DNA of 39,771 nucleotides, from the NCBI GenBank assembly GCA_900548895.1, contig URLZ01000020.1, positions 1 to 39,771 of the forward strand, in the 5' to 3' direction. The notes beneath the pieces were generated by a model. The model did no database searches. It was not told the origin of the DNA and saw only the letters and a list, made by a program, of their open reading frames with translations. The position numbers were made by a program, and so were the translations under genes. Origin of the DNA: an uncultured Akkermansia sp. (GTDB lineage Bacteria > Verrucomicrobiota > Verrucomicrobiia > Verrucomicrobiales > Akkermansiaceae). Positions 25,747-33,496 of the stretch are shown here, one piece after another. Position 1 is the first letter of the stretch, and every line of letters starts with the position of its first letter.

Positions 25747-25792
25747 TTGACACCTTTTGCAGCGCGAGCTATTCTCAACGGATAGCTCGCGC
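25747..25792 (+). promoter_or_regulatory. Consensus promoter with an 11-bp inverted repeat over the -10 and +1
   Basis: -35 TTGACA (25747-25752), 17-bp spacer, -10 TATTCT (25770-25775). A perfect inverted repeat, GCGCGAGCTAT (25762-25772) and ATAGCTCGCGC (25782-25792), spans the spacer, the -10 box and the transcription start. It ends five bases before the ATG at 25798. It could be an operator for a repressor, a 3' hairpin for rpsN mRNA, or both; it lacks a T-run. Confidence 0.7.
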
Positions 25793-25797
25793 CACTT

Positions 25798-26058
25798 ATG
25801 CCAATCTACGAGTATATCTCTGAAAACCCCGATGACCCCGGTCGATCGTGTCCGATCTGCCGCAAGGGGTTTGAGTTGATGCGTCCCGCCGATCGGGCCC
25901 CGCTCACCCATTGTCTCTACTGCAAGAATCCGGTGCGCAAAAAAATCAGCGCCGTGAATGTACCGACCCTTCTTGCACCCACCTCCGTGGTCGACGCGAA
26001 AAAAGCAGGCTTCACCGTCCTGCAAAAGCGAGACAGCGGCACCTATGAAAAACTTTGA
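25798..26058 (+). CDS. FmdB-like zinc-ribbon protein
   Basis: A small protein of the FmdB/CxxC-CxxC regulatory-type zinc-ribbon family, 86 aa. It begins with the family's MPIYEY, and two Cys pairs (C18-x2-C21 in CPIC and C39-x2-C42 in CLYC) form one zinc ribbon. The rest is short and basic, ending in a TVLQKRDSGTYEKL segment. The family is named after a putative formamidase regulator, but its true role is unknown in most bacteria. The family often neighbours translation or housekeeping genes; here it follows rpsN. Its promoter overlaps a perfect inverted repeat, so it is probably regulated separately from rpsN. Confidence 0.85.
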   Translation: MPIYEYISENPDDPGRSCPICRKGFELMRPADRAPLTHCLYCKNPVRKKISAVNVPTLLAPTSVVDAKKAGFTVLQKRDSGTYEKL

Positions 26059-26270
26059 CCGTGCCCGCTCCCTCCGTCCCCCGTCGCCACCGTCCCGCCC
26101 CATCGGCGCCCTTCCCCGTTTTTTCCCGGCAGCACCCTCTACCTCACCGGCAGACCCCGCCCGCCCGCACAGCGCCTCGCGGCGCTTCCCGAACGCATCG
26201 GCACGCTGCAATATAAAAAAACACCCTCACCATACCACCTGACACCTCGCTCTCACCGACCCTCTGATCT

Positions 26271-27713
26271 ATGAACATCTTCCTGACGCCTGAGCAAATC
26301 GCGGAACTCGAATGGACCTACCCCTCCTTCGGAGAGATCGTCCTCTTCCTGCTGGGCACCGGCTTCTTCCTCTTCCTCAACGCCTTCTTCGTCGCCAACG
26401 AATTCGCGGCAGCCCGCGTGCGCGAAAGCCAGCTGCTGGAGAAGGAGGGCGAAACGAAAGCCCAGGCGCGGCGCCGCAAAAACACGGTGCGCATCGTCAA
26501 CCACCTCGACGCCTACCTCTCGGCCAACCAGCTGGGCATCACCATCGCCTCCCTCGCCCTCGGCGGCCTCTGCGAACCCTTCATTGAGGCGCTGATTGCC
26601 CCGCCGCTCGCCTACTACTGCCACCTGGCTCCGGCCATCGTCAGCGGCATCTCCTACGCTGTCGCCTACACCCTCTTCACCTTCGCTCACGTCGTGCTCG
26701 GCGAGCTGGTACCCAAGAGCCTGGCCATCCGCCACCCCCTCGAGGTGTCTCTGGGCACGGCCACGGCCATGGTGCGCTTTGCTCGCCTCGCCGCCCCCGT
26801 CATCAATCTTTTCAACAACACGGCCAACATCATTGCCCACCGCCTCTTCGGCGTCGACCCTCACTACTCGCCCAACAACCACCACAGTGCTGAGGAGATC
26901 GCCCACATCGTTGAAGAAAGCGGCCGCAGCAATGAAGTGACGGAGACCGAGGCGGAAATCTCGATGAACGCGCTTGAGCTCAATGATCGCTGCGTGCGTG
27001 ACATCCTCGTGCCGCGCAGCTCCGTCGAGCTGCTCGACATCAACACCCCCTTCGAGGAGAACCTCGACCTCGTCATCAACAGCCGCCACAGCCGCTTCCC
27101 GCTCGTGGACGGCCACCTCGATAAGGTGGAAGGCTGGCTGCACGTCAAGGACGTCCTCAAGCTCGTCAAGATGACGAAGCCCGACGTGCGCAGCGTGGCG
27201 CGCGAGCTCAAGGTCGTGCCCGAGACGATGAAGCTCGACACGCTGCTCGACTTCTTCTCGAAGGAGAAGACGCACTTTGCCCTCGTCGTCGATGAATACG
27301 GCGATGCGCTGGGCCTCGTCTTCCTCGATGACGTGCTGGAGGAAATCGTCGGCGACGACATTCAGGACGAGTTCGAGGCCGAGAACTCCGAGGACTTCAT
27401 GGCCACGGGCAAGGGCGAATACATCGTCAACGGCTCGATGGCGCTCTTCGATCTCGAGGAGGCCCTGCCGAAGATCGGCGAGATTGAGAGCGACGGCGGC
27501 ATCACCACCATCGGCGGCTACATCACGGATCGCCTCGGCCACATGCCGGAGTGCAACGAGCAGATTCGCGTGAAGGACTACATCTTCACCGTGACGGGAA
27601 CGGACGGCCGCCGCGTGAACCAACTGCGCGTGCAGTACGATCCCTTGAAGTCCGACAGCGACGAGGACGAGTCGACCGTTCCGGCGGACCCGCACGCATG
27701 CCCGCTGCGCTGA
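26271..27713 (+). CDS. CNNM/CBS-domain membrane protein (CorC/HlyC family)
   Basis: An inner-membrane protein of the 'hemolysin' CNNM family, which functions in Mg2+ (or Co2+) efflux and magnesium homeostasis. It has 480 aa. The N-terminal CNNM (DUF21) domain covers about 18-205 with three to four transmembrane helices (first: EIVLFLLGTGFFLFLNAFFV) and ANQLGITIASLALGG and LGELVPKS motifs. Two CBS domains follow (about 225-345), including RDILVPRSSVELLD and VVDEYGDALGLV. A CorC_HlyC C-terminal domain covers about 365-455 (GEYIVNGSMALFDLEEAL). The tail is acidic. ATG 26271 is chosen; the upstream gap (26059-26270) is without a gene but has an AT-rich TATAAA near 26213. A strong terminator follows. 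Confidence 0.93.
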   Translation: MNIFLTPEQIAELEWTYPSFGEIVLFLLGTGFFLFLNAFFVANEFAAARVRESQLLEKEGETKAQARRRKNTVRIVNHLDAYLSANQLGITIASLALGGLCEPFIEALIAPPLAYYCHLAPAIVSGISYAVAYTLFTFAHVVLGELVPKSLAIRHPLEVSLGTATAMVRFARLAAPVINLFNNTANIIAHRLFGVDPHYSPNNHHSAEEIAHIVEESGRSNEVTETEAEISMNALELNDRCVRDILVPRSSVELLDINTPFEENLDLVINSRHSRFPLVDGHLDKVEGWLHVKDVLKLVKMTKPDVRSVARELKVVPETMKLDTLLDFFSKEKTHFALVVDEYGDALGLVFLDDVLEEIVGDDIQDEFEAENSEDFMATGKGEYIVNGSMALFDLEEALPKIGEIESDGGITTIGGYITDRLGHMPECNEQIRVKDYIFTVTGTDGRRVNQLRVQYDPLKSDSDEDESTVPADPHACPLR

Positions 27714-27758
27714 CGCCCCGCAACAGCTCCCCTGCCCAACAGCTTTCCTCCCCCTTCC

Positions 27759-27788
27759 CATGCGGCCCTCGGGCCGCATGTTTTGTTT
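27759..27788 (+). terminator. Intrinsic terminator of the CorC/HlyC gene
   Basis: A perfect 10-bp stem, CATGCGGCCC (27759-27768) with GGGCCGCATG (27771-27780), and a two-base minimal loop are followed by TTTTGTTTT. It lies 46 bp after the stop codon. Confidence 0.88.
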
Positions 27789-27789
27789 T

Positions 27790-28298
27790 ACGGCACTGCC
27801 GCGGGCGCCCGCGGGGGCTTGCTCGGCTCCTCCACCCGCTCGCCCCGGTGCTCCCGGGGAACAGCGAAGCGAGAGCTTCCCGCCCACCCAGCGTCCATCC
27901 GGCACTCTCCCGGCACGCGCCAAGTGCGGCACACTCAGCTCCCAGCGTCCGCGCACACCGCCCGCTCCCGGCCAAATCCTCCGAGAACACCCCACGTGCG
28001 TGCCCCGGCCTTCGCCCGTGCGGAACACGTCACCCACCTACCCGTCCGGCAACGCCCGACAAGCCGCCCTCCGCGACGTCGAGCCGGGTTCCCTCGCGCC
28101 TCCGCGAGGCTGCCCTCCTTCACCATGCTCCCCGGCCTCGCCGTCAAGGTCGAGACACGCTGCACCGGATCTCCCCCGCCCATCCCATGCAGGCACGGGG
28201 TCCTACAATTCCCACGCGGGCCACACAGTCCGCGCAATCGAGCCCTTCACCGCACAATGCCGCGTGCACCCCAGCGAGCGCACACCGGAGCACGGCAC
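27790..28298. other. About 500-bp intergenic region without a recognisable gene
   Basis: The region lies between the terminators of two convergent genes. Open frames here are Arg/Pro/Ser-rich on both strands and look like GC-rich noise. I see no tRNA, riboswitch, promoter or repeat in it. A decayed gene or an unrecognised RNA cannot be excluded. Confidence 0.5.
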
Positions 28299-28334
28299 GC
28301 AAAAGCCCCGTCCTGCCGGCGGGCAGGACGGGGC
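28299..28334 (-). terminator. Intrinsic terminator of the secreted-protein gene
   Basis: A perfect 13-bp stem (28305-28317 with 28322-28334) and four-base loop. On the minus strand it is followed by TTTTGC. It lies about 60 bp past the stop codon at 28392. Confidence 0.85.
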
Positions 28335-28391
28335 GTGAAGCGAGCGAAGCGAGCACCGCGGCAAGGAGCGCTGCGGACTCGCTCAAGTGGC

Positions 28392-30473
28392 TCAGCCCTT
28401 GATCTTCACGTCGACGCGAACCTTGTACGTGCCGTCATCCTTCACGGTAGTGGCACCCGTGATGAGGCCGACCTTCGAAGCGAAGGTCTCGAGGGCGTCC
28501 GCCACATTCGTCGCGCAGTCCGACGAGCCGCAGGCGTCATCGTCGCAGGTGTAGACCTCCTCGTAGTCCTCACCCTCATCGACGTACTCCACGTCCTCCT
28601 CATCACCCGACATGTCAGCCGTGGGACCCTCGACCTCGGGAGCGTCATCCTCGACGTCAACGGAGGCCTCAACCTCCATGTTCGCCTCGGGAGAAAGAGC
28701 CGGAGCCGCATTGAGCTGATCCGCCATGCGGCGCGCGATGCGAGCGGCGGCATCGGGGTTGAAGCTGAAGACGTAGCCGGGGAAGGCTGCCGTGGCCGAG
28801 ACCGAGTTCACCAGATGATCGTTGAGCTCGGCGTTGCTGCCGATGACGAGAGCCTGATCAGAGACCAGCACGTTGGGCGTCAGACCGGCAGGCAGGGGAA
28901 TCGGCGACACGATGCTGTAGCGGGTCGAGCCCTTCGGGCCGGGGGCCTGGGCAATGGGCAGGGTGTTGACGAAGTCGGGGTTGATGCCGAAGCGGGCACC
29001 GCAGTCGGCGGCAGCCTTGAGCACCTGCTGCCACCCGGCCGCGAGCGTCGCGCGATTGCTCACGCCGCAATAGACGCTGCCGGCGAGAATGGCGTCCGGG
29101 TTTTCGCGAAGGGTGAAGCTGACATTGCCGCTGAGCCCGTCACCCATGGTGGAAAGGCCCTTGCCGAGGGCATCGAGATCCGGGCGCACCATCTGGTACA
29201 GCGCGAGGCTCTCCTGCTCACCCTGGGCACCCAGCATGGCGAGAGTGAAGCCCTCGACGGTCTCGAAAACTTCGGAGGCCGAGGGGTAATAATCCGGCAG
29301 GATGAACTTGTTCTGCTCGTAGTAGAGCGCCACCGAGGGATCGGCGGCCAGGGTGGTGAGCTTCAGCGGCTCTTTGGCCACGGTCAGACCGCAGGCATCA
29401 CCGCTCACTTCGAGGTGGAGGTCGCCCGGGCTCATCCACACCAGCAGAGAAGAGGGGTGCTTCATGTTCCCCGCGCCTTCATACATGCGAAGCAGCAGAT
29501 TCGTCACCTTGTCGATGGAGTCGTACACCGGCTTAGCCGCCTCCGGCGATTTCAACGATACTCGCATGAGATCCTTGATGCTCAGCATCGACGTACGAAT
29601 GCTGGCGGCGTTCGCGGCCGTCAGCCCCTTCATCACTTCGGGCGTGGCATACGCATAACACAGCGGCGTGGTCGACAGGGACTGATCGAGGGCGGCGCAC
29701 TTGTCCGTCGCCAGAACGGATTCCTCGGCCGAGGCCGGAATGCGGATAGCTTCGGGGTTCTCGGATGCGGCAAAGACGAGCTTGTCGCCGACGAGCTTGC
29801 AGAAGACGCTGACCTTGCGGCCTTTGGCCAGGTTGAGGACGTCACCGAAGATTTCACGAGCTTCTTCCGGAGCCTGAGCCGCCAGTTTTTCCAAGTCGAG
29901 GGTCATGCCCTCCATGCCCTGCATCTTCTCGGGACGGGCGCAGTCACCCATCTCCTCGATCCCGGACTGAAAGCCCTCTAGGACGGACCGGTAAAGCTCC
30001 GCCATCTCTTTCTCGTTCCCGGAGATGACCACATACACGGGCGTGAGCTGCTTGGAGGCAGCGGCTTCGAGCAGGGGCTTCAAATCGGGGGAGGCGGGGG
30101 CCGGCTGACCGAGCTGCGCCGGGAAGGCATCCAGCATGGTGTATGACAGGATGGAGGAAAGCATGTTCATCAGCGCGGCGGAGTCGGGCGTCATGCCGAA
30201 GGACATGCTGAGGGGGCAATCAGGCGTCGCACCGAGCTGTTTGAACCAAGAGATGATGGTGTCATTCTGGGCCGAGGCGAGGAAGACATCGACATTCGCT
30301 GGGAGCAGGGCCAGCGTCGGGAAGGCGGCGGCGCGCTGCGCCGGCGTGGCCTTGGCGGCAGGAGCCTGCTGCACGGCAGCGATGGTGTTCGTCAGAGGCG
30401 CGGCGGGGGCCTGCTGGGCATAGAGGGGAGCCGTGGTGGCGGCGAGGGCAATCAGTGCGGTACTGAATTTCAT
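28392..30473 (-). CDS. Large secreted protein of unknown function
   Basis: I do not recognise the family. The 693-aa product has a clear signal peptide (MKFSTALIALAATTAPLYAQ, cleavage after YAQ or thereabouts). A short Ala/Pro-rich segment leads to a folded region opening with ALLPANVDVFLASAQND (about 56-72). That opening resembles the 'P..t....' start of secreted DUF3352-type proteins, but the similarity is weak. The middle (about 75-610) mixes helices and strands with scattered Cys. A strongly acidic segment follows (about 615-665, with runs of Asp, Glu and Tyr), containing CDDDACGSSDC. A short basic end closes the protein. It is probably periplasmic or surface-exposed. It is monocistronic, with a terminator, and a leader of about 100 nt if the promoter near 30590-30615 (TTGAAT, 17 bp, TAACCT on the minus strand) is used. 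Confidence 0.8.
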   Translation of the reverse strand: MKFSTALIALAATTAPLYAQQAPAAPLTNTIAAVQQAPAAKATPAQRAAAFPTLALLPANVDVFLASAQNDTIISWFKQLGATPDCPLSMSFGMTPDSAALMNMLSSILSYTMLDAFPAQLGQPAPASPDLKPLLEAAASKQLTPVYVVISGNEKEMAELYRSVLEGFQSGIEEMGDCARPEKMQGMEGMTLDLEKLAAQAPEEAREIFGDVLNLAKGRKVSVFCKLVGDKLVFAASENPEAIRIPASAEESVLATDKCAALDQSLSTTPLCYAYATPEVMKGLTAANAASIRTSMLSIKDLMRVSLKSPEAAKPVYDSIDKVTNLLLRMYEGAGNMKHPSSLLVWMSPGDLHLEVSGDACGLTVAKEPLKLTTLAADPSVALYYEQNKFILPDYYPSASEVFETVEGFTLAMLGAQGEQESLALYQMVRPDLDALGKGLSTMGDGLSGNVSFTLRENPDAILAGSVYCGVSNRATLAAGWQQVLKAAADCGARFGINPDFVNTLPIAQAPGPKGSTRYSIVSPIPLPAGLTPNVLVSDQALVIGSNAELNDHLVNSVSATAAFPGYVFSFNPDAAARIARRMADQLNAAPALSPEANMEVEASVDVEDDAPEVEGPTADMSGDEEDVEYVDEGEDYEEVYTCDDDACGSSDCATNVADALETFASKVGLITGATTVKDDGTYKVRVDVKIKG

Positions 30474-30893
30474 AACGTATTAATCCGTGTATACTCCGAC
30501 CTTGGCGGGCGGGAGTTGGGTATGTGATATTTTCGGTAGATGAGTGTGCGCGGCATCCTCTGCCGCATTAGTGATAGGTTAACGATTCCGGCGCGGGGAT
30601 TCAAGCAAAAAGTGGCCTGCTGACACATTTTTTATATTGAATTGAACTCATTGATTATCAAACGGATAGTTTCATTTTACGGCCTTTTTCCGCCCCCCCA
30701 TGTTACACGGGCGGGCTCTCTCGTCGGAGGCTGCGGCGCTGCTCCCCGGCGATGCGGCGGCCGCGTTCACCCCCTCCCCTGCCTCGAAAGGGGCGGCCGA
30801 AGCTAACGCGTCCGCCGCAATCCGCCGCAATCCGCCGCAATCCGCGGCGAACAGCCGCGAGCGGCGGTGAAGCGAGGACGGCGCCGAGGGCCC
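30474..30893. other. 420-bp intergenic region with an AT-rich patch
   Basis: The region lies between two minus-strand genes. At 30550-30566 there is a small GCGGCA/TGCCGC hairpin. At 30625-30690 an AT-rich patch stands out against GC-rich surroundings and contains TTGATTATCAA (5-bp palindrome arms) and repeated TTGAA. It may hold upstream regulatory sites for the secreted-protein gene. A 10-bp tandem repeat is at 30811-30846. I see no gene. Confidence 0.5.
30811..30846. repeat. Tandem repeat of 10 bp, three copies plus part
   Basis: TCCGCCGCAA is repeated exactly at 30811, 30821 and 30831, followed by a partial copy TCCGCG. It lies about 50 bp past the stop of the beta-mannosidase gene. It is probably a simple variable repeat. 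Confidence 0.85.
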
Positions 30894-33407
30894 TCAGCGG
30901 TAGGTCTGGCGCAGGTGGCGGCAGCTGAGCTCGCTCGCGCTCACGGGGCCGCCGCGCAGGACGCGCATGGTGATCCGCTCGCCGGGCAGCAGGGTGATGG
31001 AGTTGTCGCTGAGCAGCAGGGGCCGCTCGGGGGATTCGACGGTGAGGTAAAAGGCGGGCTTGTCGGTGCTCAGCTCGATGGTCTCGCCGTCGACGCGCAT
31101 CTGCACGTCGGCGCGGGCGAGCCGGCACTGGCGCGGGGGGCGCAGGAAGTGGGTGATGCGCTGGCGGTGCTGCCGCCCCTGCCAGTCCTCGGCCTCCATG
31201 TCGACGACGAGGAAGCCGCTTTCGGCGTCCAGATGCCCGATAGGGATGCGCCCGACTTCGGTGGCGGGGGCGTTGGCGTCGAGCTTCACGACGAAGAGCC
31301 AGCGCGAGAGCACGCCGCCTTCAAAGGTCATCCAGCGCGCGCGCAGGGTGCCGCGGCAGGGGACGGGCAGGTCGCTCACGGCGCTCAGGCGCACTTCGTC
31401 GCCGAGGCTTCGCGCGGCGATGGCGACGGGGGCGTAAAAGCGGGCGGCGTGGTAATGAAGCTGCTTCCACTGGCCGTAGTAGTCGATGGATGACCACGAG
31501 GCGACGGGCCAGTTGTCGTTGAGCTGCCAGTAGAGGGTGCCCATGCAGACGGGTTTGCTGTGGCGCCAGTATTCGACGGCGGTGCGGATGGCCAGGGCCT
31601 GCTGCACCTGGCTGAGATAGAGAAAGTCCTCGAAGCTGCGGGGGTGGTGGAAGTAGCGCTCGAACGTGCGGGCGATGCGCCGGTTGCCGCCGGTCTGCTT
31701 CTGGTGGAGGGTCATGACGGGGGCTTCGACGTCGTGCTCCTTCCCCTCGGTGTAGCGCCGCACAGTGCAGAGGGAGGGGAAGGACTGGAAGCCGAATTCG
31801 CTGCAGAAGCGGGGGCGGACGTCGAGGTAGGCTTCAAAGGCTTTGCTGCCGTGCCAGACGGCCCAGTAGTGCATGTCTCCGGTGGTGTCGTCGTGCCAGG
31901 AGCCGATAAGGCTTCCCTCGCCGTTGCAGGGGGAGCTGGGCCAGAAGAGGCGGGTGGGGTCGGCGCGTCGCACGGCCTCGGCGACGCAGGCGTTGAAGCG
32001 CAGGTAGTTGGCGGCCTTGGCTTCTTCGGCCGGGGCGTCGCCGCCGGCGCAGGAGCCGGCGCACTCGTTGTCGCCGCACCAGAGGGCGATGCAGGGGTGG
32101 TCGCGCAGGCGCAGCACCTGCGCGCTGATCTCGGCGCGGATGTCCTCGAGGAAGCCGGCGGTGGCGGGGTAGTGCATGCAGGCGAACATGCAGTCCTGCC
32201 AGACGAGCAGGCCGAGCTTGTCGCAGAGTTCGTAGAAGCAGTCGCGCTCCCACTGCCCGCCGCCCCAGACGCGCAGCATGTTCATGTTGGCGGCGACGGC
32301 GTCGCGCAGCAGGCGCTCGTAGACTTCGGGCTTCTGCCGCGACGGCAGGGCGTCGCAGGGGATCCAGTTGGCGCCCTTGCAGAAGAGCTCGCGCCCGTTG
32401 ACGGAGACGGTGAAGCTCTCGCCGATGTCGTCGGCACGGCGGATGACTTCCAGTTGGCGCAGGCCGATGGTGCGCGTGACTTCGTCGTCACTCGCGATGC
32501 CGCAGCCGCGCGCCTCGCTCTCGGCCAGGCGGGCGGCGGTGTCGGGGTAGAGGCTGATGCGGAGTTCGTAGAGAGACTGCTCGCCCTGCCCGGCGGGGTA
32601 CCAGAGGCGGGGCTCGGGCACGCGCAGGCGCAGGCGGGCTGCGCTGCTGCCCGGCTCGATGTCGACGGTGCAGCTTTCGGCTCCGGGCATGTCGGCGCGG
32701 ATGCAGAGCGGCAGGGGGGCTTCGCCGACGCGCTCGACGGTGACGTCCAGATCGATGAGCCAGGGCCCGCCGAGTGCTCCGGGGGTCTCGGGGCGGCTCT
32801 CGGTGCAGGCGGAGCGGATGCGGGCGGCGCGGACGCCGAGCAGGTCGACGCGCCCGCAGGGGCCGCAGACCATCAGGCAGGGGCCCCAGTCCCAGCCGGC
32901 GTGGCACTGCACCTTGCGCAGCATGTTCATGTTGGGCAGGCGGTTGTTGTCCGAGACGGGGGCGGCGAGGTCGATGCCGAGCTCGCGAGCGGCGGCTTCG
33001 GCGCGGGCGGCAGCCTCGCGATGCGCGGGGCGGAAGCTGATGTCGATTCTGTTGAAGCCGGGGTGCAGCAGGTGCCTCACGGGCAGGTGCAGCGAGCGAA
33101 ACATGTTGCTGCTCTGCCCCGCCTCTTCGCCGTTGATCTCGATGCGGGCGACGGTGTCGAGGTAGTCGAGGCGCAGAAAGATCTCGGTGCAGGCGAGCAG
33201 GTCGCTCGGCAGTTCAAACTCGCGGCTGAAGACCCAGTCGCACTCGCGCCAGGACTGGACGCTCTGCTCGTTGAGCCCGATGTAGGGGTCGGGGATGCGT
33301 CCGGCGGCCAACAGGGCGCTGTACTGATCACCCGGCACCTCGGCTGCGATGCTGACGCCGCCGCCCGTCATCTGCCAGGTTCCCGCCAAATCCATTGCTT
33401 GCACCAT
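30894..33407 (-). CDS. Beta-mannosidase (GH2)
   Basis: A glycoside hydrolase family 2 enzyme that removes terminal beta-linked mannose, 837 aa. The N-terminal sugar-binding jelly roll covers about 5-185 (MDLAGTWQM start, and the family's GWDWGPCL at 171-178). The Ig-like domain is about 190-325 and the TIM barrel starts near 340. The acid/base is E448 in CGDNE and the nucleophile E537 in RFCSEFGFQS. The conserved NMLRVWGGG (beta-mannosidase type) and YWQLNDNWPVASW blocks support mannosidase over galactosidase. There is no signal peptide, so it should be cytoplasmic and act on imported mannosides. The ATG at 33407 sits exactly at the predicted transcription start. It is divergent from the alpha-mannosidase, and the pair could remove both mannose linkages of an N-glycan core or mannan fragment. 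Confidence 0.93.
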   Translation of the reverse strand: MVQAMDLAGTWQMTGGGVSIAAEVPGDQYSALLAAGRIPDPYIGLNEQSVQSWRECDWVFSREFELPSDLLACTEIFLRLDYLDTVARIEINGEEAGQSSNMFRSLHLPVRHLLHPGFNRIDISFRPAHREAAARAEAAARELGIDLAAPVSDNNRLPNMNMLRKVQCHAGWDWGPCLMVCGPCGRVDLLGVRAARIRSACTESRPETPGALGGPWLIDLDVTVERVGEAPLPLCIRADMPGAESCTVDIEPGSSAARLRLRVPEPRLWYPAGQGEQSLYELRISLYPDTAARLAESEARGCGIASDDEVTRTIGLRQLEVIRRADDIGESFTVSVNGRELFCKGANWIPCDALPSRQKPEVYERLLRDAVAANMNMLRVWGGGQWERDCFYELCDKLGLLVWQDCMFACMHYPATAGFLEDIRAEISAQVLRLRDHPCIALWCGDNECAGSCAGGDAPAEEAKAANYLRFNACVAEAVRRADPTRLFWPSSPCNGEGSLIGSWHDDTTGDMHYWAVWHGSKAFEAYLDVRPRFCSEFGFQSFPSLCTVRRYTEGKEHDVEAPVMTLHQKQTGGNRRIARTFERYFHHPRSFEDFLYLSQVQQALAIRTAVEYWRHSKPVCMGTLYWQLNDNWPVASWSSIDYYGQWKQLHYHAARFYAPVAIAARSLGDEVRLSAVSDLPVPCRGTLRARWMTFEGGVLSRWLFVVKLDANAPATEVGRIPIGHLDAESGFLVVDMEAEDWQGRQHRQRITHFLRPPRQCRLARADVQMRVDGETIELSTDKPAFYLTVESPERPLLLSDNSITLLPGERITMRVLRGGPVSASELSCRHLRQTYR

Positions 33408-33413
33408 GCAAAC

Positions 33414-33442
33414 AGTATAACGATCGAGCGCGGCGCTGTCAA
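33414..33442 (-). promoter_or_regulatory. Promoter of the beta-mannosidase gene, leaderless
   Basis: Minus strand: perfect -35 TTGACA (33442-33437), 17-bp spacer, -10 TATACT (33419-33414), six bases, then ATG at 33407. It is the clearest leaderless case in the window. Confidence 0.75.
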
Positions 33443-33455
33443 CCTCACATTTGGC

Positions 33456-33485
33456 TTGCCCCTCCCCCCTCCGGCGTGCTACTCT
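33456..33485 (+). promoter_or_regulatory. Promoter of the alpha-mannosidase gene, near-leaderless
   Basis: -35 TTGCCC (33456-33461), 18-bp spacer, -10 TACTCT (33480-33485), 11 bases, then ATG at 33497. It is weaker than its divergent partner. Only 13 bp separate the two -35 boxes, so one bound regulator could act on both. Confidence 0.5.
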
Positions 33486-33496
33486 GACAGTCTGAT

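Noticed and set aside
26253..28037. Minus-strand ORF opposite the CNNM/CBS gene
   Set aside because: It crosses the strong terminator at 27759 and has shadow composition.
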